Of a stretch of 64,000 nt of DNA, positions 47,099-57,943 are shown in pieces. The first letter of the stretch is position 1. Every line of letters starts with the position of its first letter. The translations under genes were made by a program, and so were the position numbers. The notes under the pieces are model-generated. The model searched no databases. It was not told the DNA's origin and worked only from the letters and a program-made list of their open reading frames with translations. The DNA is from CAVVGZ01 sp963747965. Its GTDB lineage: Bacteria > Chloroflexota > Anaerolineae > Anaerolineales > Anaerolineaceae. Location of the stretch: the NCBI GenBank assembly GCA_963747965.1, contig CAVVGZ010000005.1, positions 196,038-260,037 of the forward strand. The letters are read 5' to 3'.

Positions 47099-48044
47099 AT
47101 ACACCTATGCTTATATCGGCAATGGGGCGGAAGTGGATGCTGCGGCGAACGCGAACTATGCCGGCATTGACGTGCGCACAGGTGAATTCAACGAGAGTTT
47201 TGTCGATCCTTCCGGCGATGGAGGCGAGGTTAGCCCAGTCGATATCGATAACAGCGACGCAGAAGATACCGGGGATGAATCCTACAGCAAGCTGCGGGTG
47301 GCCTCGCCGGTCACACGGACGGGCTTCCGCGGCGTTGCTGTTACAGCCATCAACCAGGATGATATCGGCGCCTATGGTGTGGGAGCAGGATTATCCGGTA
47401 CGGTTTCGGTGCAGATTTCTGCGACTGTCCAAGTCATGTCGGCTGAGACCCTGGCATACATTGGTGACGATGCACAGATCAATATGGCCACTGCGGGTGA
47501 AGGCAGCAATCAGTCGGTGCTGGTTGCAGCGGGCAACAACTATGGTTACCTGGGAATTGCTGGTGCCGTAGGCATATCAGGAGCGGTTGCGGTGACCCCT
47601 GGCGCCGAAGTGGATGTGGTGGTTATCAATACCAGGGCGTATATTGGTAACGATGCCGACGTGCAGGCGGTGAAAGATATTGAAGTGCGCGCCGAATCGG
47701 CCGAGGATGTGCTCTCGATCGCCATTGCGATCGCCGGGTCGGGTACCGCATCGGTAGCCGGCACGGTATCGGTGGTTGCGATCGTCAATACCACCTATGC
47801 CTTTATTGATGATTACGCAGTGGTCGACGCCGGCGGGAATGTGCTCGTTTCCGCGGCTGATGCGACGGATGTGGACACTGTCGCCGGGGCTATTGCAATC
47901 GGGATCGCTGGTGCGGGAGTTGGTGCAGGGATTGGCGTCACGGTGGTGGACAAAGATACGCAAGCCTATATCGGGCAGTACGCCGATGTGGATGCCCAGG
48001 GGCAACTCCAGCTATATGACCGTCTACAACGGCCAGCTGGATGA
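46929..48044 (+). CDS. Giant protein, piece 7: repeat array
   Basis: True sense from about 46941 (LLTEITYTGATVDAGGSVVV) to about 47996. Three more repeat units, with an acidic insert (DNSDAEDTGDESYSKLRVAS) between them. The frame is left at an extra G in CAGGGGC. Confidence 0.7.
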   Translation: MKKLLTEITYTGATVDAGGSVVVSAEEKTQIDVIGGSLAAGGTAGIGGAVALPVVVKYTYAYIGNGAEVDAAANANYAGIDVRTGEFNESFVDPSGDGGEVSPVDIDNSDAEDTGDESYSKLRVASPVTRTGFRGVAVTAINQDDIGAYGVGAGLSGTVSVQISATVQVMSAETLAYIGDDAQINMATAGEGSNQSVLVAAGNNYGYLGIAGAVGISGAVAVTPGAEVDVVVINTRAYIGNDADVQAVKDIEVRAESAEDVLSIAIAIAGSGTASVAGTVSVVAIVNTTYAFIDDYAVVDAGGNVLVSAADATDVDTVAGAIAIGIAGAGVGAGIGVTVVDKDTQAYIGQYADVDAQGQLQLYDRLQRPAG

Positions 48045-48705
48045 ATCTACCGGGGCCTTTGGACTGACCGGTGCGACGGACAACGTGCGCGGCCTGGTGG
48101 TGGTAGCGGTATCCAGTGAGAACATTTTTGCCTTGGCGGCCACAGGGGCTGGCGGGCTCGGCGCTGGTGTGGCCGGCGCCGTGACGGTCCAGGTGGTGAA
48201 CTCGGACACGCGGGCTTATATAGATGCAAATTCGAAGATCAACACCAATACAACCGGCGTGAATGCCAACCAGGATGTGCATGTTTCAGCTGTAAATGAT
48301 GTGAAGACCCTGGTCATTGTTGGATCGGGCGGCGGCGGGATCGCCGGGGTTGCTGGCAGTATCGATGTCGGCGTGGTGCGCAATGATGTTACAGCCTTCA
48401 TCGCCGGCAGTGATGTCAATGCCAAGCGCGATATCGCCGTCAATGCACTTGCCAACCGGGATGTTCAGTCCTATGCAGTCAGCGTGGGCGGTGGGGTTGT
48501 AGGGGTGGCAGGAGCAATATCCGTTTATGTCCTGGGCGGCAACCTGGAGAGCAGTTACACCGTCAATACCAATGATTCGGGCGGTACGGCGAGTGACAAT
48601 GCGTTGCTAAGCGATGATGGAACTGGAACAGGTATCGGCAGTACGGATGGCGACTTGACCATCACAGGCCTGACGGATATATTGGGTGACTTTATCGGAT
48701 CCTGA
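47776..48705 (+). CDS. Giant protein, piece 8: repeat array
   Basis: True sense from about 47998 (GNSSYMTVYNGQLDESTGAF) to about 48692. It includes NVRGLVVVAVSSENIFALAA and an acidic turn (NDSGGTASDNALLSDDGTGT). Left at an extra G in ATCGGATCC. Confidence 0.7.
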   Translation: MRSSIPPMPLLMITQWSTPAGMCSFPRLMRRMWTLSPGLLQSGSLVRELVQGLASRWWTKIRKPISGSTPMWMPRGNSSYMTVYNGQLDESTGAFGLTGATDNVRGLVVVAVSSENIFALAATGAGGLGAGVAGAVTVQVVNSDTRAYIDANSKINTNTTGVNANQDVHVSAVNDVKTLVIVGSGGGGIAGVAGSIDVGVVRNDVTAFIAGSDVNAKRDIAVNALANRDVQSYAVSVGGGVVGVAGAISVYVLGGNLESSYTVNTNDSGGTASDNALLSDDGTGTGIGSTDGDLTITGLTDILGDFIGS

Positions 48706-51700
48706 TACAGGGACTACTCAGGATGAGGTGGCCCAGGATGGCGCTTTGCTGGCAAATGATGCCTATGATGACAGCGGGGATACCCTGGGCACGCCCATCA
48801 CCACAGCTACCGGCGAAACAGTGGGTGATACAAGCACCGTTGGTACCCAGACGGTTCCACGCGGCGTCAGTGCCTTTATTGGCAGCAATGCTGGCATCGA
48901 TGCCGGGCGGAATGTGGACCTGGATGCACGTGAGCGTATAAAAATGACAATGGTTACAGGCAGCGTGGGGGCAGGTGCGGTTGGCGCTGGCGCCAGCATC
49001 ACCATCCTGGTACTGGATGACCCCGTGCAGGCATTTATTGGTGAAGATGCTGCGGTAGAAGCTGGAAGTGATGTAACCCTGGATGCCACCCTGACGGAAG
49101 ACGTCTACGGAATGGCAGTCGCAGGGCAGTTCAGCGCATTTACCTCGATTGGCGCACAGGTGGTGGTGCTGGTTGACAAGAGCGACCAGTATGCCTTCAT
49201 CGACACAGGCGCCAGCGTTGAGGCGGGCGGGGATGTGAAATTACACGCCGCTGCCAACCGGATCCAGTTTAAAGCTGACGTCATCGGTGGATCAGTCAGT
49301 GGTCTCGGAGCGGCAGTTGGCGCTTCGGTTGCCATCGCCACCATCGAAGGCGAAACCAAGGCCTACTCGAAAGGTGATATCGGCTCGGACACTCCGGTCG
49401 ACAGCCTGGAAATCGACGCTGACAGCACGGCGGACATGTACGCACAGTCAATTACCGCCAATATCGGCGCCGGGGCAGTGGGTGTGACGGTTGCCAAGAC
49501 CACCTTCAAACCCACCGTAGAGGCTGCCATCATGGCCGGCACGGTGGACGCATCCGGCGAGGTAAGCCTGGACGCCAACACGACCAGCGACATGGAAGCC
49601 CACGCTCCCGGTGGATCGGGAGGCGGTGTTGCCGTAGCGGCAATGATCGCCCAGGCATTTATGCAGGGCTCCGCCCTGGCCTACGTTGGCTCTGCCACCA
49701 CCATCAAGGCGGGCACCTTGAATGTCAAGGCGTCCGAAACCAGCACTGTGAAAGCAGATATTAAGGTTTACTCGGTCGGATTGGGCGCAGGCGGCGGTGG
49801 GAAGGCTGAGGCGAAAAAGACCACGACCGTGAAGGCCTACATCGGCCCGAACGCTATTGTGGAAGAGGGCACCGGTGATGTGACAGTTGAGGCCACATCG
49901 ACGGATACGGTGACCAGCGACGCACGCGGCGGAACGGGCGGAGTGATCGCAATTGGTTACATGCAATCGTTTGCGACCATCGGCGGGCAAACCCAGGCCT
50001 ACATCGACCAGGGCACGACCATTGACGCCGACAGCCTGACCGTAAAAGCCACGGCGGCGAAGCGTGACCTGACGGCCACATCGTTGGTAGTTTCGGTCAG
50101 CCTTGGCGGCGGTGGCGGCGCAAATACAGAAACCAAGGTATTGAGTACTACAGATGACCCCACCAACTATGCCAGTGTAGATGCCTATATCGGCCCGAAA
50201 GAAGGCGCAACCTACTCCAATTCACCGGTCAGCCTGGATATCGACGGGGCCATCCTTGTTCAGGCGACCACAGTAGCCAACGCCACAACGGATGCAACGG
50301 TCGGAGCGGGCGGCGGTCTGACCGTAGCAGCACTGTATGGGTACGCTACTGTGGGCGGTGACGTGCGGGCTTACCTGGGCCAGTATGTAGAGGTCACCGA
50401 TGCTACTTCGCTAACTATCAAGGCGGAAGCCACCAACCGGGCGTCCGTGGAGACTGAGGTGGTATCTGGTGCAGTGGCGGCCGGTTTTGGCACGAGCGCA
50501 CGCGGGACAGTAAATGACAATATCTACGCTTATATTGCCCCTTACACAGATATCAATGTCACCAGCGACCTTTCAACGGAAGGTAATATCGTCGTCGAAG
50601 CCTGGTCCAAACGAGCCGAAGCCAAGGCGACGGCCAACAGCTACGGCGGTGGAGGGATCGCGGTGGGTGCAGCTTATGCAAATGCCACCAGCACACCATC
50701 GGTATTTGCTTATATCGGAAGCGGGGCAACAATCAACGCCAGCGGTGACGTCTCCGTGACAGCTAAGGCTGATTCTGTGCCGGCTACAGTACCGCTGGAC
50801 GATAAGATTGTTTCGATCGATACCACCACAGACCAGATCACCTTTACCAGCCACGGGCTGTTAACCAGCGATACGGTGACGTATGTTGTCGGCACCGGCA
50901 CATTGTGCCTGCAGGGGGTCACCTGCTCCGGGACAACCGGATATGTGACCAGCGACCGCATCTTCCCGGTTGTTACGGTGGATGAGGATAAGATTGTCTT
51001 CGGCGTCCTCTTCAGCGGCACGTCCATCGATGCCGGCAATCCGCTCACCCGGCCGAATGGGGTGGATTCAACCCATGATGTCATCCATTTCTCCACGCAG
51101 CACAACCTGCATAACGGCGACCCGGTGCTCTACTCGACTGTAAACGGCACTGCGATCAGCGGAATAAACACTACCACGACCTACTTTGTGCATGTGGTGG
51201 ATGAATTCTCCATCCGCCTGTTCACCAGCCGCGATGCCGCGATGGTGGCTGCTAAAAACTTCACCGTGGCAAATGTGAATGGTTCCACCATCAATATTAA
51301 CAATCACGGCTACACCGAAGGCCAGGCCGTGATATACAACTCGCCGGAGGCAGAAGGATTCACCACTGAGCAGGTGGGTTGGTACTACAATGCAGATGGC
51401 ACAAAGACCGACGTAGCCGACAACCGCATCTTCCTGGGCGAAGATACCAACGGCGATGGCAGCCCGGATTCCGGGCATGGCTTATCCACCGGTCAGAAGA
51501 TTACTTTCAAGACAGACGGAGGCGCCATCACCAACCTGTACAACAATGTCGATTATTATGTCTATAAAATTGACAATTACCAGGTAGCGCTAGCAGCCAG
51601 CTACTGCGAGGCAGTTGGTTATAGCGGTGATAACAGCTGCACAACTCCTGACGGTGATGATGAGGGTACAGATCCTGATCCAATCCTTCAGAATCTGATC

Positions 51701-53389
51701 ACGCTCAACATGGTGTCAGGCCAGCAAGCAAAGCGCAATCTGCTGGTCCCGTCTGCCCTGGACAGCCTGCAGGATGGACACACCTACTATGTGCATGTAG
51801 TAGATACCAATAATGTCGAGCTGGCGCTCACCTACTGCGAGGCAGTGGGGTATAGTGGGAATAGCGGTTGCACAACCGCAGACGGACCGGATGAGGGTAC
51901 GGATCCTGATCCAATCGCACGGCAGCCAATCATCCTGACCGAGATCTATGTGGCCGGAACGCACAAGCTCAGCCCTGCCGGGGTGAACCTGACAGCCAGC
52001 GGAAGCGGTACGCACCAGCTGCGCATTAACATCAGCTCCTGGCAAACCGGAAATAAACTTTATGCTTACAAAGCAGTCTTAGAGGATGGTTCAACTGAGT
52101 ATGTCTCGCTGCGCAGCCTTGTTCCTCCGCCTGGCGATGGCGTTACCAATGCGACTGCCAAGGGCGGCCAGGGTGGTATCGTCAGCGTGACAGTTCCAAC
52201 TGCTGTGACAAATGTTACCCACACAGCCAAGGCCTACATTGCATCCAGCGTGACCGCCGGGGGTGACGTAACCATCTCCTCCATCTCGAACGTGCGCACC
52301 AAGGCTTATGTAAAGAACAGTTCGGGCGGCGTGATCATGGTGGGCGAAGCAGATGCCACCACCAACGTCACCAACTATACCAAGTCCTTCTTCGGACTGG
52401 ACACGACCAGCATTACCAACAACGACCACACGGCGACGGGCCTGCAAATCCGGGCAGGCGGAACATTTACCGTATCTTCGGAATTCAGGCTTGAAATAGA
52501 TGACGTGGACTGCATCACGCACGGGGGCGGGTTCCTGGCCTTCGCCGATGCGGATGCGAATGCAAACATCACCAACCACACCGTCAGTGTGATCGGCAGC
52601 GGCGCCGATATTGAGGCGGATGCAGTCAAGCTGAGCGCAAAGGTTTCCAAACTCAACGCCGATGCCTACGCTGAATCCAGGGCGGGCGGCTTCACCGGCA
52701 CTTCCAGGGCGGATGCTTATGTCAATATTGATCAAACCAGTAACTGGAAGGTGCTGGCCTGGATCCGCGGCGGTACCAGTACCAACAAAACCCTGATTAA
52801 AGCCACCCATGGTATGGATGTCATTTCAGAACTGAGCAACTTCACCCTGGACGGGCACAAGTCCGCCAAGTTTTACGGGCTGAGTGCTGGGTCGGGTGGA
52901 TCTGGCGAGCCGGAAAAAAACACGATGAAGAGCACCGTCGACGCGGATGGCAACACCACCATTACCCCGGGCCCGCGCAACAATGCCAGCACATCGCTCA
53001 CGGTTGTCTCTACCCTGCCTACCCTGGTGCTGTTCGTACAGGGTGTAAACACCACCTGGGATGCCGACGTGATCGTCCTGAGCGGCCCGGAACCAAGCCT
53101 GTGGGTGGATGCCAACGGTGTCATCCAGACCAAGACTGATAATGTCACCATCACCCAGGGCGGGGTTACCAAGAACGTCGGAGATACAATTACCGGGGCA
53201 TTCGTAGTCGGTGATATCGTCAACAAGTACCACGGGCAGATCCGCTTCCAGTCCAACAACGCCAGCGGCAGTTCGAGCAGCGTGGGTACGATCCAAAGCT
53301 CTTCCAGCGGTGATTATGCCCCGATGTTCGAGTTCCGCGATACGTTCAACGGGGTGAGTTTAATCAATGACTCTCCGCGTACAACATGA
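48686..53389 (+). CDS. Giant protein, piece 9: longest unbroken part of the repeat array
   Basis: 1,560 residues in one frame, true sense from about 48693 (DPDTGTTQDEVAQDGALLAN). Repeats continue to about 50780. A Cys-containing block follows with YVVGTGTLCLQGVTC, and the duplicated segments CEAVGYSGDNSCTT and CEAVGYSGNSGCTT about 85 residues apart (51604 and 51835), each preceded by a YY-V module (YYVYKIDNY, YYVHVVDTN). Repeats then resume (AKAYIASSVTAGGDVTI) and a Ser/Asn-rich end (NNASGSSSSVGTIQSSS) leads to the break near 53378. Confidence 0.75.
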   Translation: MTLSDPDTGTTQDEVAQDGALLANDAYDDSGDTLGTPITTATGETVGDTSTVGTQTVPRGVSAFIGSNAGIDAGRNVDLDARERIKMTMVTGSVGAGAVGAGASITILVLDDPVQAFIGEDAAVEAGSDVTLDATLTEDVYGMAVAGQFSAFTSIGAQVVVLVDKSDQYAFIDTGASVEAGGDVKLHAAANRIQFKADVIGGSVSGLGAAVGASVAIATIEGETKAYSKGDIGSDTPVDSLEIDADSTADMYAQSITANIGAGAVGVTVAKTTFKPTVEAAIMAGTVDASGEVSLDANTTSDMEAHAPGGSGGGVAVAAMIAQAFMQGSALAYVGSATTIKAGTLNVKASETSTVKADIKVYSVGLGAGGGGKAEAKKTTTVKAYIGPNAIVEEGTGDVTVEATSTDTVTSDARGGTGGVIAIGYMQSFATIGGQTQAYIDQGTTIDADSLTVKATAAKRDLTATSLVVSVSLGGGGGANTETKVLSTTDDPTNYASVDAYIGPKEGATYSNSPVSLDIDGAILVQATTVANATTDATVGAGGGLTVAALYGYATVGGDVRAYLGQYVEVTDATSLTIKAEATNRASVETEVVSGAVAAGFGTSARGTVNDNIYAYIAPYTDINVTSDLSTEGNIVVEAWSKRAEAKATANSYGGGGIAVGAAYANATSTPSVFAYIGSGATINASGDVSVTAKADSVPATVPLDDKIVSIDTTTDQITFTSHGLLTSDTVTYVVGTGTLCLQGVTCSGTTGYVTSDRIFPVVTVDEDKIVFGVLFSGTSIDAGNPLTRPNGVDSTHDVIHFSTQHNLHNGDPVLYSTVNGTAISGINTTTTYFVHVVDEFSIRLFTSRDAAMVAAKNFTVANVNGSTININNHGYTEGQAVIYNSPEAEGFTTEQVGWYYNADGTKTDVADNRIFLGEDTNGDGSPDSGHGLSTGQKITFKTDGGAITNLYNNVDYYVYKIDNYQVALAASYCEAVGYSGDNSCTTPDGDDEGTDPDPILQNLITLNMVSGQQAKRNLLVPSALDSLQDGHTYYVHVVDTNNVELALTYCEAVGYSGNSGCTTADGPDEGTDPDPIARQPIILTEIYVAGTHKLSPAGVNLTASGSGTHQLRINISSWQTGNKLYAYKAVLEDGSTEYVSLRSLVPPPGDGVTNATAKGGQGGIVSVTVPTAVTNVTHTAKAYIASSVTAGGDVTISSISNVRTKAYVKNSSGGVIMVGEADATTNVTNYTKSFFGLDTTSITNNDHTATGLQIRAGGTFTVSSEFRLEIDDVDCITHGGGFLAFADADANANITNHTVSVIGSGADIEADAVKLSAKVSKLNADAYAESRAGGFTGTSRADAYVNIDQTSNWKVLAWIRGGTSTNKTLIKATHGMDVISELSNFTLDGHKSAKFYGLSAGSGGSGEPEKNTMKSTVDADGNTTITPGPRNNASTSLTVVSTLPTLVLFVQGVNTTWDADVIVLSGPEPSLWVDANGVIQTKTDNVTITQGGVTKNVGDTITGAFVVGDIVNKYHGQIRFQSNNASGSSSSVGTIQSSSSGDYAPMFEFRDTFNGVSLINDSPRTT

Positions 53390-53467
53390 CGGTCAACGGG
53401 ATCGATGTAATTTTCAACGGGAGCTTGACCGGGGCATCTTCACCCAAGATAGAAATCCAGGTGCAGG

Positions 53468-56400
53468 ATGGCGCTGAATGAATCAGGCACCCCATTGTTC
53501 CGCTTCAACCTGCTGCGCAGTTTCCTGCCTACGCTGGTGACGATCCATAACACGGATACTGCCAGCGGGCCGGAAATCTACCTGGCGGCAAACAAAACAA
53601 TCAACAACCCGATCGGCACCACCGATATCGATAACCAGTCCGGCGACATCCTCTCCAACGGCGGAACGCAAACCATACGCACCAACATCCTAACCATCAA
53701 CTCCGAGTTGGGCAGCATAGGGTCGAGCACGTACAGTGTCAACGTAGAGCTTGTGCAGAGCCCGAACCGGGCCACTTCCCTGACCGCAACTGCGGATTTG
53801 GATGTGTACCTGAAGATCAAGGGCCTGCTGCGCGAAGAGGTGGCTTCCTTTACTGGCAACCTGGACTTGATTGATGCCGGCCGCAATGTGAATGTTCAAT
53901 TATTGGATGCCATCAAGCAGGCTGGCGGCGGCCTGGCTACCGGGTTATTGGTGGATGTGCAAAGCCCTGGAGATACCTCCGGGGATGGGACCTACTATCT
54001 GTACTTCCGCCCGGACCGTACCCCAACTGCAAGCGAGCTTGTTTACAGCCTGGGCGTGACCGGAACGGGCAGCACAGGTGTAGACAGCAGCTACCTGCTG
54101 GACCTGGCCGAAGCAAGTGGAACCGGTACAATCAAGTTCTGGGAAGCGTCAGCAGACCTCAGCGGAACTCCCAGGGTCCACCTGACAGGCACAACGGATA
54201 TCCTCGGCACCGGCTACATTGATGTGGATGTAGACGGCATGGTGACATTGACAGAAAAAGCTGGGGACTTGCAGGCGGGCTCCATCCGCTCCTGGGCGGA
54301 GGATGTTCTGCTGTCCACCGTCAGCGGCAGCATCGTGGACGCGCTGGCAGATACTACCAGTGATGTGATCGGGATTAACCTGACCCTCACCTCTTCGAAC
54401 GGCATCGGTTCACCGACCAATTACCTGGAGATCGACTCGTCCAATCCGTCCATCGGGTTGGTTAAGGCGACTGCACCAGAATCGATCTACATGATCGAGA
54501 CGGCTGGAAACCTGAACCTCGATACGATCACCTCCAGCGGCGGAAACGCCAGCCTGGTGACCAACAGCGGCTCGATCCTGGACGGGAAATCTGGCGCCAA
54601 CGCTTATAACATCCAGGCTATACAAATTGACCTGGACGCCAACAACGGCGGGATTGGCACATCAACCTATGAGTTGGAGATCGACACCAACCCAACTACG
54701 GGGCGGTTGTATGCGGAAGCCAGCGGCAATATTTACATTGTAGAGGTCAGTTCTGCGTTGAATGTCCTGGCGGCTGAATCGACCGCTGGCAGCGTTCAGC
54801 TGACCGTGCGCGAGAGCGCGGCATCGGGTGAAAACCTGAACCTGTTGCCAAACGGCAGCAAGCAGATCGCCGAGGGCAGCCCGGTGACGGTATCCAAGGG
54901 CCGCATTGCGGCGTTTACAACGATTTTGCTGCGGGCTGGTGACAATATCACCACCGATGCCAACAGCGAAATCCTGGCCAGGCAGACCATCAATATTTAC
55001 GGCGATTACGGCAATGCCGACAGCGGCGGTACCACCATCACCCTGCGCGGGGATATTGCCTCTAACTATCCTTCGGGTGGCACTACCTACTGGACTTCCA
55101 TCTGGGGCGACAGCCAGGCGGATACCATCCAGTTCGGCGATACCTCCGGCAGCTACATCAAACTGGGCAGCAAGACGCGTGCCTACGGCAGCAATGATCT
55201 CTCTTCGGCAGAGGCAGATGGCAACGACAGCTTCTATGTTTACTACCTGCAAACTATGGCGGTCGCCAGCGGACACACCCTCACACTCGATGGGCAGGCC
55301 GGCTCTGATGCCTATTACGTCTACACAACCGGCAGCCAGGTTCCCCGCAATTATGTCATCAACGTCCTGGATACCGGAGAGGAAGCCGATGGAACAGACA
55401 ACCTGACGATCTTCGGCACGAATGGGAGTAATGATATCTTCCTGCTGCGCGCAGTGACCGCCATCGCAAACGAGACCGCCGTTGGGCAGCCAGCCTTTGT
55501 AGGTCTGCTGCATGGTGACCTGGCCCTGTACCGTGACACGATTCAGAACAACGAGACCACTACCGATGTTCAGCGCATTTACTATGATACAGCTATTAAC
55601 GGGCAGGTGACAGTAAATGGGCTGGCTGGCAATGACTACTTTGCCTCAGATGACACCAGCGCCGCCTTCACCCTGAATGGCGGCAGCGGTGATGACCAGT
55701 TCCAGATCGGCCAGCTCTTCGGGCTCAAACGTGATGTAATATCCGGCAACCTGACCGCCAATGATGTCTTCCCCGAGCTGATTGCCACCACCCGCGGCTG
55801 GCTCAGCCCTGGCATCAACGCTCCCATGATTGTGAACGGTAATGACGGGAATGACCTGTTTACGGTGTATTCGAACAAGGCCGGTCTGCAGTTAAACGGC
55901 AACAACGGCAATGACTTCTTCGAGCTGCGTGCCTTTGCCCTGGCAGTTACTGTGGACACAGATGCGAATAATGATGGCATCCTGGATGGCAGCGATATTG
56001 ACAACCCCACTATAGACATGAACGGGGATGGCGTGATAAATGCAGAAGACGCCAGCACAACTGCGACCTGGCTGGATGATACCATTGTGTTTGACCTGGT
56101 CGACGGCGTGCTGGTAGCGCGTCCTGTTATCAACATCGATGAAGTGGCATACAACATGAATGCTCCAGTCTCCATCGACGGGGGTAACGGATTCGATAAG
56201 CTGGCATTGATTGCCACCGAGTTTCCAGATGATATTGTCATCACCGCCACCGGTATCTATGGCATGGGCATCCAGGCGACTTACATCAACCTGGAGGTTG
56301 TAGAGGTTGACGGGATGGAGGGCGATGACGAGTTCTTTGTCCTGTCAACAGTTGCCGGTGCGACTACACGGGTTATCGGTAACCTGGGCAGTGATGCCTT

Positions 56401-57943
56401 CAATGTGGCTGGTGATGTGGTGGAAGATATTGCCACAACTGTTAATTTCCCGGTCCAGGCGCACTTATTGACCGGGCTGGACGGTCCCCTTGCGATAGAA
56501 GGCGGTGTCCTGGCTGGTGCCGACCGATCCTTGAAGACAGCGGTTAAACTTTCGGGAGAAAAAGATGCCGCACTATTTGCAATAAGGACGCAGCCGCCGG
56601 AAAACCAGCAAATTGATACACTGAATATCTTCAATGACTCCAGTACCGCCAATGCTACCGGGACCCTGACTGCAACCAACCTGAACGGGTTTGGCATGTC
56701 TTCGGACCTGGTCAACAGCAGTCCTGCCTTCGGCGAGCCAGCCAGTTACCCGGGCGGGATCAGTTTCGGTACAATATCGGTGGACGGCAGCGGTAACTAC
56801 AACACCAATGCAACCCTTAGCACGCTCGAAGTCCTCAACATTCTGTTCGGGTCCGGCACGGATGGCCTGACAATCTCAGGTACGCTTAATCCTGGCCCGG
56901 ATCCCGGCAGCAGCCTGATTGCTGACCACGGGGGACTGACTATCGTTCACGGCGGAGGCGGCAGTGACAACATTACGGTCAATGGCGGGGCAGGACCCAG
57001 CTCACCTCTGGTTGTGTACGGCGATACCAGCCAGGATGGCATCTGGTACGGCGGTGACGCCAGCGCAATCAGCTCTTACGACTTCGGGACCAAGCCATTC
57101 GACCAGATTGGCACTGAAGACGATACCTATATCTTCCCGCTGGCTGTTCCATTCACGAACCATGGGGATGACACAATCAACGCCTCCGCACTGGCGGGTG
57201 CCACGAATGGGATCTCGTGGACGGTTGGCATCACCATTTATGGCGGGAAGGGTAACGATACAATTTATGGCAGCCAGACGGGTGACCACCTGGCCGGCGG
57301 TTCGGGTGACGACACCATTTATGGCCAGGGAGGACCGGACTTGATCTACGGTGATTCAGGTATCAATGTTGATATCCTGACCCGCACACTGGAAATGCCA
57401 ACGATTAACTCCAGCAGTTCGCCCGCGCCTTACGATTTGCTGTCTGCGGGCACAGACACCATTGATGGCAATGCCGGGAATGATGTGATCTTCGGTGACC
57501 ATGGCATCGTCGAGCAGGACACAGCTGAACCAAACCTGCCAGATACCCGGCTGCAGAAAATACAGACGACAGGCGTGATTATTTACATTACCACGGATCA
57601 ACCGGATAACGGGGCTGCGGACACAATCTATGGTCAGGATGGGTCGGACTTCATCTTTGGCGGTCCGGCAGCGGACCATGTTTACGGGGGCGAAGGAAAT
57701 AACATCCTGTTTGGCGACCTGGGCTACATTGACTACGGAGTTGCTGATACTCAAATTGATGATCTATCCAGCGCGGAAACCTCGATCGGCGATGCTGATA
57801 CAATCACAGCCGGCGGCGGCAACGACATTATCATCGGCGGCCAGTCTGGCGACAATATCACCGCCGGGGACGGGGCAAACATCCTCTTCGGCGATAACGG
57901 ACGAATCCTTTCTTCACTGGCGGTTAATGGTTCGCTGAACTGA
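53468..57943 (+). CDS. Giant protein, piece 10: second beta-helix, dockerin-like site, first RTX block
   Basis: 1,491 residues. A short stretch before it (53386-53467, TVNGIDVIFNGSLTGASS) lies in another frame. Contents: beta strands with NNPIGTTDIDNQSGDIL; GNAD and GNDYF turns; at about 55957-56051 two EF-type calcium loops, DANNDGILDGSD and DMNGDGVINAED, spaced as in type I dockerins; then from about 57240 RTX nonapeptides GGKGNDTIYG, GGSGDDTIYG, GQGGPDLIYGD, GQDGSDFIFGG, GGGNDIIIGG. These bind calcium after export and drive folding. Confidence 0.8.
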   Translation: MALNESGTPLFRFNLLRSFLPTLVTIHNTDTASGPEIYLAANKTINNPIGTTDIDNQSGDILSNGGTQTIRTNILTINSELGSIGSSTYSVNVELVQSPNRATSLTATADLDVYLKIKGLLREEVASFTGNLDLIDAGRNVNVQLLDAIKQAGGGLATGLLVDVQSPGDTSGDGTYYLYFRPDRTPTASELVYSLGVTGTGSTGVDSSYLLDLAEASGTGTIKFWEASADLSGTPRVHLTGTTDILGTGYIDVDVDGMVTLTEKAGDLQAGSIRSWAEDVLLSTVSGSIVDALADTTSDVIGINLTLTSSNGIGSPTNYLEIDSSNPSIGLVKATAPESIYMIETAGNLNLDTITSSGGNASLVTNSGSILDGKSGANAYNIQAIQIDLDANNGGIGTSTYELEIDTNPTTGRLYAEASGNIYIVEVSSALNVLAAESTAGSVQLTVRESAASGENLNLLPNGSKQIAEGSPVTVSKGRIAAFTTILLRAGDNITTDANSEILARQTINIYGDYGNADSGGTTITLRGDIASNYPSGGTTYWTSIWGDSQADTIQFGDTSGSYIKLGSKTRAYGSNDLSSAEADGNDSFYVYYLQTMAVASGHTLTLDGQAGSDAYYVYTTGSQVPRNYVINVLDTGEEADGTDNLTIFGTNGSNDIFLLRAVTAIANETAVGQPAFVGLLHGDLALYRDTIQNNETTTDVQRIYYDTAINGQVTVNGLAGNDYFASDDTSAAFTLNGGSGDDQFQIGQLFGLKRDVISGNLTANDVFPELIATTRGWLSPGINAPMIVNGNDGNDLFTVYSNKAGLQLNGNNGNDFFELRAFALAVTVDTDANNDGILDGSDIDNPTIDMNGDGVINAEDASTTATWLDDTIVFDLVDGVLVARPVINIDEVAYNMNAPVSIDGGNGFDKLALIATEFPDDIVITATGIYGMGIQATYINLEVVEVDGMEGDDEFFVLSTVAGATTRVIGNLGSDAFNVAGDVVEDIATTVNFPVQAHLLTGLDGPLAIEGGVLAGADRSLKTAVKLSGEKDAALFAIRTQPPENQQIDTLNIFNDSSTANATGTLTATNLNGFGMSSDLVNSSPAFGEPASYPGGISFGTISVDGSGNYNTNATLSTLEVLNILFGSGTDGLTISGTLNPGPDPGSSLIADHGGLTIVHGGGGSDNITVNGGAGPSSPLVVYGDTSQDGIWYGGDASAISSYDFGTKPFDQIGTEDDTYIFPLAVPFTNHGDDTINASALAGATNGISWTVGITIYGGKGNDTIYGSQTGDHLAGGSGDDTIYGQGGPDLIYGDSGINVDILTRTLEMPTINSSSSPAPYDLLSAGTDTIDGNAGNDVIFGDHGIVEQDTAEPNLPDTRLQKIQTTGVIIYITTDQPDNGAADTIYGQDGSDFIFGGPAADHVYGGEGNNILFGDLGYIDYGVADTQIDDLSSAETSIGDADTITAGGGNDIIIGGQSGDNITAGDGANILFGDNGRILSSLAVNGSLN

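Noticed and set aside
44000..53000. CRISPR array or tandem DNA repeat
   Set aside because: Repetition is at the protein level with variable length; there are no identical short repeats with unique spacers.
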